Assembly: GCA_015680685.1 (NCBI GenBank)
Contig: MNCI01033545.1
Span: forward strand, 203,623 to 267,622
DNA length: 64,000 bases
Direction: 5' to 3'
DNA from: Gnetum montanum
Lineage: Eukaryota > Streptophyta > Gnetopsida > Gnetales > Gnetaceae
Below, in pieces: positions 34,871 to 47,322 of the stretch (its first letter is position 1; every line of letters starts with the position of its first letter). Under the pieces are notes generated by a model. It was not told the DNA's origin. It made no database searches and worked only from the letters and a program-made list of their open reading frames with translations. The translations under genes and the position numbers were made by a program.

Positions 34871-36453
34871 CTAAGTGCCTTTACGATCAATCATTGTAAG
34901 ATCAAACTCTTGTAAGATCACGAGCCATTGTATGATGCAAGGGTTCACCACTGGTTTATTCATCAAGAACCGAATTGCACTATGATCTGTGTGTATAAAT
35001 ATCTTATAGTCTAATATATAGTGCCTAAATTTTTCTAGTGCAAACACCATAGCCATTAACTCTTTTCCTGTTGTGGTGTAGTTGAGCTATGCATGAGAAA
35101 TACTTTGACTTGCATAGTGAATGTAATAAGGTTGCTTTTGGTCATCTAACTGTGTAAGTATGGCTCCTAAAGCAAACTTGGATGCATCATCCATTATGTG
35201 GAATGGTCTGGACTAGTCAGGAGCTTGTAGCATGGATGTTTCTACAAGCTTCTACTTCAAGGTTTGGAAAGCTAGCTCACATTCCTTGGTCCATTCAAAG
35301 GGTACATCCTTCTTCATTAATTCTACCAATGGTTTTGCAATCTTCAAAAATTTCTTAATGAAGCATCTATAATAGCGATTATGTCCAAGGAATGATCGAA
35401 TATCTTTGACAGTTTTAGTTTGATGAGTGATTCCTTGGATGACTTTAATCTTTTCAAGATCTGCCTCTATCCCTATTTGTGAAATCTTATGTCCTAACAC
35501 AATGCCTTCTTGGACCATTAAATGGCTCTTTTTCCAATTGAGCCTTAAGTTGGTTTCTACACATCATTTCAGTACTTGCTCTAATTGGTCTAATGCTTGT
35601 TCGAAGTCCACTTCATAGGTGGAGAAATCATCCATAAAGACCTCCATACCATTCCCTATTTGCTGTTGAAATATACTTAGAACCAGGCGTTGAAATGTTG
35701 TTGGGCCATTGCATAAGCCAAATGACATCTGCCTATATGCAAATGTCCCCCAAGGACTTGTGAATGTAGTTTTGGCTTGGTCATCTGGTGTTATTTGAAT
35801 TTGATTGTATCCACTGTAACCATCCAAAAAATTATAGTAGCAATGCCCTGCAATGGTATCTAAGACTTGGTTGATGAATGGTAATGGGAAATGGTCTTTA
35901 AATGTTGCCATGTTTAGCAGCCTAAAGTCTGTACACACCCTCCATTTACCTCCCTTTTTAGGCACATGATTAATGGACTAACCCATTCACTATCAGTAAT
36001 GCAGTAGATGAACCCAGCTTTTAGAAGTTATTCAATTTCTTCTTTAACCACTTACTTAAGCTTTGGGTTCAATCACCTTTGCGGTTGTCGTCAAGGTTTC
36101 ATGGAGGGGTAAGTGTAAATTCTATGTTGGCATATCCTAGGATCTATTCCGATTAATTCAAGATATGACCAAGCAAAGGGTTTCGACCATTTATTTACCA
36201 TCTTCAACAGTCTTTCTTTTGGTTGAGTAAGCTTAGCGTTAATGATTACCAGTTTGCCATTCTAGAGAAATGTATAGTCCATACCAGTGGGAAACGATTT
36301 TAATTCGAGGGGCTCTTGCTTAAACTCATCAGAAATTTCCAACTTCCCCCAGTTGACATTTTCAATGTCAAGACTTGAAAGTTGGCGATGGACTTGCTCT
36401 AATGTATCTATGTTATCGATATAGGCACAAGTCAAGCTCTCAGTTGGTTCCAT
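34871..36453 (-). pseudogene. Reverse transcriptase and RNase H region of element B
   Basis: The longest piece (35965-35564) holds KKGGKWRVCTDFRLLN, NFLDGYSGYNQIQITPDDQ, FAYRQMSFGLCNGPTTFQR and the active site EVFMDDFST. The thumb is at 35518-35252 and an RNase H piece at 35056-34871 (FIHTDHSAIRFL). Several stops and frameshifts separate them. This is the copy in which the Athila/Tat-like RT signature reads most clearly. Confidence 0.88.
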
Positions 36454-36594
36454 GCATAGAGTTGAATTTCTCTCTTGGTCAACTATCAGCCATTGGGTGC
36501 CTTCCTATCTTGTGACTGCTACATACAGGCATCTTTGTATGTTAGTTACTTGTGCACACTGGTTGCATGTAGACAATGTTAAGCATTGTACAAA

Positions 36595-39500
36595 CTAGGC
36601 CTTTTGCATGTAGTTGCACCCTGTGTCACTGTATGCAATGCATGGAACTTTCTTCTTCTTGATCTTTCCAAACATATTTTCCTTTGATATTTCCAGGGAA
36701 AGATCACGTATGCCTAGGCACACATCAATTGTACTTAGCCATGCTCTTCCTATTATGATTGGGAAGTCTCCCTTATAGTTGTTGACTTGAATCACTAGGA
36801 AATCGGTTGGATACGGCCACCTACAAATAGTGATGACAATGTCCTCCACTAGTCCTAATGGGATAGTGATGGACTGGTCAGCCAACTCTAAATGAATGTT
36901 ACTCTTTTTTAGTGGAGGCAAGTTCTAGGCTTTATACATTTCTTGAGAGATTAAGTTGACACCAAAACTTGAATCCAAAAGAGCTTTATAGGGCTCATTT
37001 CCAGAGATTTGTAAATAAATAAGAGGACTTCCAGGATCATATAATTTCCTAGAAATATGGCCAACTTTAATCCAACAGGTAATGGCGGGAGTCAACATGA
37101 CTGTGTGCTTTGGGTGTGATTTTGGTTCAAAGGAAGCTCCGAAGATTCAAACGATGGCGAGTTATTTGGATAATTAGCTGCTTGTGGTTGTAAGGACTTA
37201 GTTGGACTATTGATTCTAAAGAAATGTCTCTTTCTTATGCATTTGTCTGAACCAACAATAGGTTGAGGATTGACAACCCTTGTAGCGTTACATTGCTGCA
37301 GCTGGGCAAGAAGCTCACCCTACATAGTTGGAGTAGGTGGTAATGGAACTAATGGTAGAAGAGGTGCAGTTGGATGAGAAGGATACTACATTTGTGGAAC
37401 ATCACTCCTAGGAGAAGGGGTTCTATAGTACTCGTGGGTTTGGTAGTAAGGCTAAAGAGTGACGTGACTAGTGGAGTCATGTGGAGAGATCGGCTACTAA
37501 ATGTAGTACCCATATGGGTCAGGTTGACAGTAAGAGTATTATTGATGTGGTAATGGCATTCCCCATGATTGTGGGTGTTTCCATTGTTGATATTATTCAT
37601 TTGTTATGGTGGAGTTCCATTTGGATAATATGTCAAGGGTTGGTGAAACTACCTTGGGTTACCTTGAGGATAAGGTAACCTTCTGGGTGCTTGTCGTCTG
37701 TTTAATCATGGGTTTAGTGCATACACCCCAAACTCTTGTAGATGTGAGACTACTAGGAAACATCCTTTAGGATGATCATATTGGCATATCTCACATCTGT
37801 CATCATTGTCTGTGTCCAAATCCACAACCTCTTCAATGATGGAAAATTTGCCCTTACTTTTGTTATGTGTAGACTCAGCTTCTTTCTTTTTCCTTCTCTC
37901 TTGGTTGCTACTTTGCTCTCAAGGCTCCTCAACTATTTTTATAATGGCTTGAAATTTATCATCTAGGGAGTTCCACATTTGATCTACCTTTGTCGATACA
38001 TCTTATGCAAATTTTTAAATGGACAAAGTCTTCCTATTCACCATCTCTTCGAGTGGTGACTCTTCGTCATCTTCATAAAGTCTAACTTCCTTCTTTCGGA
38101 GGGAAGGATCTCTGCTGTATTCCTCCGCACTTTCCCTTTTTCTTAACTCACCTTACTCCTTGGAAACTTACTCCAACAATCTTTGTATTTGATGGGCTCA
38201 GAGCTCAGATAGCCTTCCTTGGGCATAAGTCCCAAGGGTACTTCATGTTTCATACCTAAGCCCATCCACGAGATGGCGTAGTTGTTCCCTTTGCAAGTAA
38301 TTATGGCCAAGGCAATGATGTAATAATGCATAATATCGACCCATGGTAGCATCCAAGGGTTTGTGTCCTCATTTCCATCCTTGGATTTTCCTACATAGGT
38401 TGGACACTCGGGAGTACGTTTGATACTTATCATTGAATAGCTCTAACATGGTACTCCATTGATGAATGGATTCCAGTTCTAAGGATTGGTACCAGCTTTT
38501 CGCTTCCTTGATCAATGTTTGTGGAAATAACTTTAGTTTTTGCCACTCATTTTCTCTATTTTGCAAGGCACATGCATTGTGAAATGCTTGTAGATGGTTC
38601 TGAGAATCAACATTGTATCCCCCTTCAAATCGTGGGATGTTGTTCATGTCTAGTCTTTTGATCCTACTATCCTTCTAGTGCCTTGTTGGAATCCTAACAA
38701 CCTCTGTTATATCTAACATACTTTGGGTGGTGAGTAGGGGTTCATCATGATCGTATTATCTGTGGTGTCTATGATGCCTATGTTGTTCCCTTCTCTCCCT
38801 CCTTTTGTGATGTATTTCTCTAGAATGCCCTTGTCCCCTTTCTCGACTGTTTTGTCTATGATCTCTGTTTTGCTTACCATTTTCCTCATGGTCTTTCCCT
38901 TTGTGACTGTGTTTAGATCCTAAAGGAGAGGGGGAAGGAGATGATGAAGGTGAAGAGGAAGGAGGACTGGCACCATGACGGCACCTGTCACTTTCTCTTT
39001 GGTGGTCTCGACCTCGGTCACGGTTACAATCGGAATATCATTAAATGTCACGTGTTCGTGTTCCTTTTTCAGACCCCTTGTGTTTGTTGGTATCAGAACC
39101 TGGGTTATGAATAGTTGAGTGAAGATTCTGAACTCCTTGACCGAAGTCAATGAGAGGAACATCATTTTGTGGAAAACCTCCAAAGGTAGGTTCACCACCC
39201 TTATTTTCACGTAGGACATACAGAACGTCCTGAGACCACTTTCCCTTCATAGATTTGTAATGTCTCTCCTATTGTAAGTCCCTTTGACGTTGTGCCTCCG
39301 TGGGTCGATACTCTCTCAAGTCATGTTCATGCACAATGTACTATGCCTGTAAGTGCTGCATACCAATTCATGTGAGAGCACGAAGAAGCATGCTTGGGAT
39401 TGAGCAATCGGGAGGTAACACTATATTACCTTCTAAATCATGCCAACGCAGTTGTTCATCCTGGTGGAGGATAAAGGTAAATTCTGGTATATACTCATCA

Positions 39501-39621
39501 GGATGAGCGTATACCATGCGAAACTATTGGGGCACTGGCAAATCATCATGTGTACTCCACCTCCAATTATTCATTATGTCGGACTTAGTCGATGAAGCAC
39601 TATCATAAGAAGGAGACATGA
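36595..39621 (-). pseudogene. gag and protease region of element B
   Basis: The start at 39621 gives MSPSYDSASS. Recognisable blocks in order are PEFTFILHQDEQLRWHDLEG, the His/Ser-rich linker and the gag core (MNNIPRFEGGYNVDSQNHLQ at 38647). The knuckle region (near 37790-37760) and the Pro/Tyr-rich tail follow. The protease start near 36980 reads KALLDSSFGVNLI, with Ser for the usual Gly, and its C-terminus is at 36921-36595 (IIIGRAWLSTIDV). Multiple stops show it is dead. Confidence 0.82.
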
Positions 39622-39735
39622 TTGATTATTTAATGTGCAATACTTTTTTTTTATGATTGTAGGATAACTAACCTTAAGGGTTCGCTCCAACAATGGAAAG
39701 ACTTCCTAAGTTCTAATTAGCGCACAAACAACAAA

Positions 39736-39755
39736 ATCCTCGGCAATGGCGCCAA
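39736..39755 (-). promoter_or_regulatory. tRNA-Asp primer binding site of element B
   Basis: Read on the minus strand the site is TTGGCGCCATTGCCGAGGAT, very close to the tRNA-Asp complement, with G-to-A changes. Confidence 0.88.
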
Positions 39756-40601
39756 TGATGAGCTGCGAGGTACCCCTATGCCCAACCATATGAATACGAG
39801 CGTTCATGCATGATCCGGTCAAACTCCAACGATTAAGTGCTTATGTGTTTACACAAAACAAGGATGGGTTATGTGATCGTTGTCTTCCCAAGCTTACTTG
39901 TAAGGCATGATTGTATGGTTAAGTTAACTTGAGGTATATGATTTTTATGCATTTTTATGTTTTATGTTCTTGGTGCTTAAAATGGAGAAATGAAATAATT
40001 AACTAATTTGGTTTAACTAATCAACTATGCTCTAACTAGTCCTAACATCAACATCTGCTCCCACTTGTCGAACACATCCTAAACCAGTGTAACACTATTG
40101 GGATTACCAAACGCTAATCGTTACTAGGTTACCAAGTGTTCCACGTGTGCTCAAAGTGGTCGTACTAAGTGTGCTAATTTTTTGATAATTAACAATTTAA
40201 TAAAAATAACATTAATTAACTAACGAGAGTAGCGAATAACAATAAATAACATTTAAGTGAAATAATTAAGTTATTCTGAATGTTGCAAGGTTTATCACAA
40301 AGTTCATCTTTATTTCTAGACACAAGGTGTGCTTAGGTACACAATGCTTGAATAAAGATTTGTTCACTTTATGACTCCTATTGTGAACACTCATAAATAA
40401 TTCTAACTCTGGAAAGTGAAAACTGCAAGAGTTTGGCTAAGGGGCTAAGAAACTAACTATGAAACCAAGTGCCCCTATCTCTTATTTATAGGCAACGAGA
40501 CAAGTTCCAATATCGCTTTGGCATCTTTGATATCGCGTATCCAATATTGAGGGTCCGATATCGGGGATCCAATATCGAGGGTCCGATATCGTGACTCATC
40601 A
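39756..40601 (-). repeat. 5' LTR of element B
   Basis: On the plus strand it runs from TGATGAGCTGCGAGGTACCCC to GTGACTCATCA, followed by the duplication GGCAT. The U3 end has CGATATCGGGGATCC and ATATCGAGGGTCC words, as in its partner at 20615-21477. Confidence 0.92.
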
Positions 40602-40606
40602 GGCAT

Positions 40607-41449
40607 GACAGTGAAAATGCATGCAATGTGATGTAATGAATATATGATTGATTATATTTGACAATGATTGTATATGTGACTATGTTATAGCAATTTGTTC
40701 ACTCTAGTAGGGATTGTGCCATTATTGTGTATGTTATATTGTATATGCATGTGTTTGTTAGAACATATGCGAGAATGACAATTGATGTAGGTTGCCTTGT
40801 ACCCCATTCCTCTCCTCTCATCTAGTAGGGAAAGTGTAAAGGCTTCCTACTTAGTTTTATACTGACTTTATTTAGTTATAGGTGGAGGCCACAGAGGTGT
40901 AGGAGAGCATTGAGAGAGAGCTAAGGAGAGGGATGTTCATGGTAATTGATTGATGTTTATCTCCATGCACATTTTTCTATGGATTGTTTATAGTTGCACA
41001 ACCCTCACTATACTCTTATGTATATGATGATGTTTATGTTTTGTATCTTATGATAGTAGTACAAATTTTTGGTTCATGTAGGGACATGTAGTTTTATAAA
41101 TTAAAAGGTATGCTTAGTCTTTGGTTTGACATGGATTTTCATACAATTTGATTTTTCATAATATATATATATTGAGTGGTTTATTCTTAATGTATTTTCA
41201 TGCACCATTAGTTCCTAGTTTGGCATGCTTTCATTGTGTTATTACTGGCGATCCTAAGTATCACTTTGTCTTAGCTAGGAGTGGTAGGGGAGGGTGTTCC
41301 ATTTTAATTGCCTTGATTTCTACTCCTACTACTTTATGGCATTGTGGTAAAAAGGATTTAACAAAAGGTATTGAAATGTATTGCAAAATATCTCTCTCTT
41401 GCAGGTAAATTTATAGTATCTAATGACATTCTAAGCTTAACTCATGTTT
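40607..41449. other. Non-coding flank right of element B
   Basis: This is a continuation of the flank at 19993-20614. An 86-codon plus-strand frame (41148-41408) has no motif. I see no gene here. Confidence 0.45.
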
Positions 41450-42490
41450 ATTATTCTTCCTTCATGGCTTTTTGAAAATCATATTTTCAAAATATTGATA
41501 GAATTCTCAAAACCTTTCTATGAGGAGATAAAGGGAATCATAAAACTTTTTATTATGTAGCTTAGGATATTTTCCTTCAAAGCAAGAATCAAGGTGGTTT
41601 GGAATTTTCATTCATCGAGAAATAAAGTATTCTCTTGACTTCTAAATGGGTTATTTGATATATTGAAGGCAATGAAGCATGGAAAATCCTATTTAGACAT
41701 AATTTTTCATGTATAAGAAAAACTTAAAGATGAAGGAATACTCATTGGATAATTAGTGGAGGGGTACATAAAGCTATAGGGTCTTATTTCTTTAAATAGA
41801 TATGGCTTTGTTGGAATAAACTGAAAGACTTTCTTTGATGGAAGATTACCCATTTAAACTTAAAAAACTTGCAAAAATACTCTATTTGGTGTACGCTTAA
41901 TCTTAAAAATTCTACCAATTACTTAGATAATAAATTTTCAAGTAAAGAAAGCAAATTTGCTAATCACAATCTTTTGCATATTAGTCATTTTCTATTGAAA
42001 TGGAAATATCACTTTCTCTTAGCATCAAGTTAAAATTAAATAGAAATTTCAAAAACAAAAACTTCCTATTTACAAGCATGTCAAAGATATTCTCTTTAAC
42101 TTTAGGACTATTTAAATGCACAGTGATGCTCCCATGAAGAGTAGTTTTATCTTGATGGATTTCCTTTGCATTTTCTTTAGGTATTTAAACCTAAATCTTG
42201 ATTTCACTTAAAAAAATTTTATTACTCTTCTTTAAACATAAGGTGGAATATGTAATTAGAGTATTTTCATTGAAAATCTATTTTTCATAGAGTTTGGAGC
42301 TTAAAGGCCTAACCAAAGCATCAATTTCTTTTCTAAACCTTGATTCATCAAGTTCTTCCCATTGGTTACAAACTTCACTTCTTAGGAGTTGAGTTTGCTA
42401 CATATGCTATTTGTCAAATAAAAGATTCATTCACTCATATTTTTTGGGAGTGTCTATTTTCTAAACAAATTGGAGTAGGTTCACTCCAAT
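41450..42490 (+). mobile_element. L1-type LINE remnant, ORF2 C-terminal part
   Basis: Interrupted translations give pieces typical of plant L1 ORF2 after the RT core. Near 41505-41600 there is a FLWGD-like word with HKTFYYVAWDIF and QGGL. Near 41650 there is EAWKILFRHNF. Near 42350-42465 there is a zinc-finger-like segment (LPIGYKLHFLG..FATYAICQIKDSFTHIFWEC). Many stops are present. The remnant is interrupted on the right by the LTR-like repeat and resumes at 43491. Confidence 0.6.
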
Positions 42491-42539
42491 AGAAAATCAT
42501 CTTCAATCCTCCTAAATCCAAATATTATGAAAAGATAAA

Positions 42540-43490
42540 TAATATGCTAGACAATAAGAAAATTAGCTATCTTCAATTATTGAAAGAGAAGATTACATTA
42601 GGGTTCCAAAACCTCTCAAATCACTCAAACAATGTTGCACAGCATGAGGATCTATAACCACACAATGGTTGTTCTTGATGCAAGACACAACCAATGGAGA
42701 ATCTTTTCCATAACCTAGAATTGAGATCTCAACTCACAAGCAATACCAAGAACACATAGGGTAATACACCACACAATTGACATTGGAGCTGCAAGTACCA
42801 TGCACTCACTTAGTGTGCTCTCTCACACTCTTACTTAAGCTTACACATGAACTTTTTTTGACATCTCATCTCTCGATCCACAACACTTGGTGATACAAGC
42901 ATGAAACACAATCCATATTTATTGACACGACCAAATAAAAAGCCTAGAAAAACCTTATTAAAGCTTAACTTGAAGACTCCATGATGTTTCTATCTTTTCC
43001 CACCTTATCCTAGTTGTTTCCCAAATTGGAACAAGTAATTCTAGAAGTTTCTTGATCATATGAGTCATCTTTGATCTCCTTGGATTGTCTCTTGTCAAAA
43101 TTAGACTTTCAAGAGAGATGTATCCTGAGTGTTGGAGACATCTCCTTCATGAGTGAGATGTCTTACTTGAGACATCCCAATAGTTTGGAAGATGTCTCCA
43201 CTCTAGAGAGATGTCTCCAGCAATTCCAAGATGTCTTTTGTCCAATATCAGATGTCTCCTGTGAAGACTCAGCTCTCAGCAAAGATGTCTTTTGCATATC
43301 CTAGATGTCTCTTGTGAAGTCCTAGCTCTTAGATAAGATGTCTCTTTCACCTCCAAGACATCTCCAGAGAGCTCGAGCAAAAACCACATGAAAGGAATAG
43401 AATAACGGAATTAGAAGAGGTGTCCCTATGCTATAAATCTAGGATTGGTGCCATTTCCTTCAAATTTTTTATCAAAATCAGTCTATAACA
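42540..43490 (-). mobile_element. LTR-like repeat with AGATGTCT array, inserted in the L1 remnant
   Basis: On the minus strand it starts TGTTATAGACTG at 43490. Near 43075-43375 it has about a dozen AGATGTCT/AGACATCT words, and an AATAAA-like word lies in TCAATAAATATGG. Its far end (TAATCTTCTCTTTCAATAATTGAAGATAGC, near 42560-42590) matches the repeat at 6333-7010. L1-like text continues on both sides, so it looks like a solo LTR. I could not find its target duplication, so the left border is approximate and the superfamily open. Confidence 0.45.
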
Positions 43491-43885
43491 TTTCCTCACT
43501 CAATATTTAAAGATGATTATATTATTCAACACTTTCAGAAGGCTTGGAAGATCTTGCTTTTTGAAATTATATTCTTCATCTAGAAATGTAGATTAAGTAC
43601 TTGGTACTAAAACATGAGATACACTACTTTTGATTATAGTACAAAATGCTCTATCATTAGTTCAATTTAACTTTAATGCCATTTAGTAGGTTTTACAAAT
43701 AATATAAAGTTCTTTTGATAAGTCTACATTGTTGGAGTTTTAGGTCTTAGCAGCAATTGTCTTGCAAAGTGCGATTTGCTTTGTTGTTTTTTTGCTTATA
43801 AGTGACTTAGAGTGTGACTTTCTAACCTTTGGGCTTTGTTAAGGTTTTTGGTACATGTAGCATTGCATGTTATTTAAAAAAAGAA
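43491..43885 (+). mobile_element. L1-type LINE remnant, 3' end
   Basis: This continues the L1 remnant past the inserted repeat. The segment ends in a T/G-rich 3' untranslated text (TTTGGGCTTTGTTAAGGTTTTTGG) and a short A run at 43876-43882, as plant L1 elements do. Confidence 0.45.
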
Positions 43886-45599
43886 AGGACTGAGAATGTG
43901 GCAATACATGGAATGAAACAAATAGACTTTTCCTAGAGACAATGTCATTTCCTTTGTGAACATAGAGGACTAGGGCTACATAGTTCTAAAAAGAGGAAAC
44001 AATGGTTTAATCAACATGAAAGCCAAATTTGTCTATGTGGCTCTTCTTGTTTCTATTAATTCTATGGGCAAACCCTTGGCTTAAGGGTCCAAAGAATTCA
44101 ATAATTTGGTCTTAAAGGATTACAGTTAGTGCAAATTTTCATCCAAGGATCCTATGTTAATGATAACTTAATGGATTAGTTCCTTATCTACAAATAATAA
44201 TAATGCTCTAAATTGTTTCTTTAAGGATACACACTTGAAGAGGTTAGATTTTTACTCATTTACTAATCTACTTGAGACCTTGCTTGATGGGATGAGCATT
44301 GAGACTTTAGGATCTTTTCTTACTTAACTTTGTTTCTTTTCTTCACAAATATCCTTTTTATTAAGAAGATGACAAACTTTAATAATATGGTCTTCACAAC
44401 AACTACTACAATATCATTTCAAATTATAATATGTAATTTTAATGAAAACTATTAATTACCTTCCTTGAATTTTAATTTTGTTTTCCTATATCATAAATTA
44501 ATCTTTACAAATTAACATGTAGTGGCAAACATTTAATAATTTTTTTAATCTTATTTTTGAAGATTGTGATAATGCTACCAACAATTCCACTTTCAATAAT
44601 TTGAAAGATAAATTAAAGATTTTCCAGCTAAAGCCATCAAAAAAATTAAAAATCATTAGAAGAATTAATATCAAAATATAGTTTCTATTACTACAATATC
44701 AAAAAATGGAACATTTAAGGTCAATGGATAGAGAAGGGTAGAATCATACAAGTGTGAAACAATAAATGTTTAATTGTTTGAAAGATGTTAATAATTTAAT
44801 TTAACATATGTTGTCAAGTGGTTAATATTTTATTTATATATTCTAATTTGTAAAAAATGTGAACGTGGAACATAATAAAATACTTTAATAACATTAGAAC
44901 TTTAACTACTATTTATGCATTCGAGATTAAAACGTTTCTTCATTATATGATTATTTTATAATGTTTAGGCCATTGGTTTCTAAGCCATAAAAACATACTA
45001 CAAATTATTAAGACTAAAAATCAAAATGAAAAATCCAACACATTCAATAAAGCTAGAACACTCTATGATGCCTTAAAAAATTTTGTAAAAGATTAAGAAG
45101 AAGTGAAACTTCAAAATGCCAAGGAAAAGAAAGTTTTCTAAGAATGCCTATCCATGTATACATCTTTACAAATAGAAAAATCATGAAAAGAAAATCAATT
45201 ATTATTAAAAAAAATTCTCATCTTGATAATCTATAGATCACTTTCAACATCCATTCCTAAACTTAGAATAGTAAATTAATTCAAGATAGTAACAAAAAGC
45301 TATAATGAAATACTAACCTTCCTATATTACCCAAAAGAAAGAGGGACATACTCTAATCCAATATTAATAATATTTAAATAATATCGTTACAAAGAAGTTT
45401 AAATTTAACCTACACAATTTCAATAATAATAACCAAAATTAAAATTACATTATTCTCTTCTTTATTAATTTGCTTGAACTTAAATATGAAGTTTTGGATT
45501 TTATTAAAAGTTGCAACATGAGATGGTGATAAAATCATTACCTTTCTTACCTTCATTTTCACCTATATAAAAAATCATAACAAATTTTGCTTGATAAAT
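43886..45599. other. AT-rich intergenic stretch
   Basis: No gene is recognised. From about 45050 the plus strand may hold a badly decayed upstream part of the RTE-type LINE (Lys/Glu-rich pieces), but it is not supportable as a protein. The rest shows no repeats or motifs that I can name. Confidence 0.4.
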
Positions 45600-46760
45600 C
45601 TTTAAGATCTTATGGCTATTGTATAGATATAATAAAAATATGTGTCCCTTGAATAACATCAAATAGCATATCTAATCTTCATTGACTTGGAAAAAACATA
45701 TGATATAGTGCTTAAGGATATTATTTAGTAAGCCTTGTAGAAGAAAAACATTATTAATAAATATATTAAAGTAATTCAAAACAAATATGAAGGAGCTACC
45801 ACTAAAATTGGGTGTTAGAACCCAAGATAGGTACACCCCTAGATATATAGTCCAATTAAAACTTTATAACTTAGTGAAAATCAAACCCATAACTTGGAGC
45901 TTTCAAATTAAGAGTCTTTATCACTAGGCTAACACCTCATTGCTACTACTAAAATGAGAACACCTTGTGGAATCACATTTGATTTTCTAATCACAATATG
46001 TCTACATCAACAATCTACACTTAGCCTATACTTATTTACCATTATTATATATGAATTAACAAAGGAAATACAAGATGAAATGCCTTGGTGTATGCTATTT
46101 GTAGATAATATTATGTTGGTGAATACAACTTCAAGAAATAGAAGTGGAAATATACTCTAGAATCAAAGTGGACACATACTCTAAAATCAAAAGGCTTAAA
46201 GAGTAGTAGAAATAAGATAGAATATATAAAATGTGATTTCAATAACATACACAATGGTGAGATAGGAGTGACAATTCAAGGCTAAAAAGTCACTAATTGC
46301 AAACAATTTTACTATCTAGGATCAATGCTTCAAGTAGATGGTGAAATTGATAAAGATATAAAAGATTTAATTAAGACAAGATAGTCAAAATGGAGATTGG
46401 CTAATGGTATTTTATGTGATAAAAGTAGTACAAAAGAGAAGTGGCAGAAATATATTACATTTACAAGAATGACATCCTATATAGTTTAGGCATGTGCAAA
46501 GAAGATTCATGAATCCCCATGGGAAGCCGTATAACGAATATGTGAAAAAAGATTACCACAACTTTTATATGAAAACTAAAGACCAAAATAATACATGGGA
46601 AAAATCAAATGAAAATTACCTAAAGAAATTGAAAATAAACAAAGATCTAACTTTTCATAAAGATGAATCACAAGAAAAAACTCATGTAGCCAACCCCATT
46701 TTGTTGGAATAAACCTTGAATGATGATGTTGGAATAAACCTTGAATGATGATGACATCTA
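45600..46760 (+). mobile_element. RTE-type LINE remnant (RT to 3' end)
   Basis: Pieces in order are the RT block FIDLEKTYDIV (about 45680), KVIQNKYEGATTK (about 45768-45806), and ITICLHQQSTLSLYLFTII then MPWCMLFVDNIML (45985-46115), in which the active site reads VDN in place of ADD. Then come YLGSMLQVDGEIDKDIKDLI-like text (about 46315) and a C-terminal piece ending THVANPILLE (46494-46712). The element ends in the RTE-like tail AACCCCATTTTGTTGG..TTGAATGATGATG, partly duplicated. It is dead through stops and frameshifts and is interrupted by a SINE at 45809-45942. Confidence 0.75.
45809..45942 (-). mobile_element. tRNA-type SINE inserted in the RTE LINE
   Basis: It is flanked by a 13 bp target duplication, CTACCACTAAAAT (45796-45808) and CTACTACTAAAAT (45943-45955). 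On the minus strand it starts CAATGAGGTGTTAGCCTAGTG. TTAGCCTAGTGATAA fits a Pol III A box, and GGGTTTGATTTTC about 30 bp on resembles a B box. The ends are also weak inverted repeats (GGTGTTAG and CTAACACC), so a MITE is a second reading. The A/B-box spacing and the long duplication favour a SINE. Removing it with one duplication copy makes the LINE reading frame continuous across the site. Confidence 0.7.
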
Positions 46761-46908
46761 ATTCACAAAAATCATTCTTATTTTTTAAATTTATTTTCTG
46801 AATAACATTGCAAAATGAGCAAACCTAGTTTGAGTTTAAATAAGCAACAGGTGTAGGATGAGAAGGATGAATTATGAATACGAAATTTAGGTTCATGATT
46901 TTACCAAT

Positions 46909-46982
46909 ATTCAAATAACATGGAACTTCATGTACAAAAGTATGCATTCAAATAACATGGAACTTCATGTACAAAAGTATGC
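46909..46982. repeat. Perfect 37 bp tandem duplication
   Basis: The unit begins ATTCAAATAACATGGAACTT and ends CAAAAGTATGC. Two identical copies abut (46909-46945 and 46946-46982). Identity suggests a recent event. It lies just right of the LINE, 340 bp from the end of the UBP coding sequence. Confidence 0.95.
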
Positions 46983-47322
46983 AGTTCTTTCTTTAACTAT
47001 AGTACACTCTTGAGAATTCAAGGTTGCCAATGCAATATTCCAAAATTTTTCCTTATGCTTACATGAAAATATTGAATGAATTATAGACGAGCTCTATTTG
47101 TAAATCATTTTTCTAGTAAAATACAGATGCATAGTGCATGGAGGAATGCTTTGTACTGTTATCACAACAAAGCCGGTAACCCTATTTACTAGATGGCTTT
47201 ATGTTGATACCCCTCTTAAGGATGGGGCTTGCTTTTCATACACGAAGTTGGTTATGTTAGATATCTAGATCTAGAGAAATGGTAACCAAGGAAAGAAAGA
47301 ATTGTGTCATCTCAATTACAGC
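46983..47322 (-). other. 3' flank / probable 3' UTR of the UBP gene
   Basis: The stretch follows the UBP stop codon on the minus strand and has no other gene. The polyadenylation site cannot be fixed from sequence. Confidence 0.4.

Larger units (their letters stand above)
20615..40601 (-). mobile_element. Element B: full-length Athila-like retrotransposon split by element A
   Basis: LTRs lie at 39756-40601 (5') and 20615-21477 (3'), bounded by the duplication GGCAT (20610-20614 and 40602-40606). Removing element A (23160-33157) and one CTTAG copy leaves an element of about 10 kb with the order gag, protease, RT, RNase H, integrase and 3' module on the minus strand. All frames are broken. The RT motif FMDD is retained, but the integrase Glu of the D,D35E triad is replaced by Lys in GQAKVTN, and the protease motif reads DSSFG. 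B is dead and older than A. Confidence 0.92.

Noticed and set aside
43480-43500. GAGTGAGGAAA next to TGTTATAG as a polypurine tract of a complete element to the right
   Set aside because: The sequence right of 43490 continues the L1 remnant and no LTR element interior follows, so a solo LTR fits better.
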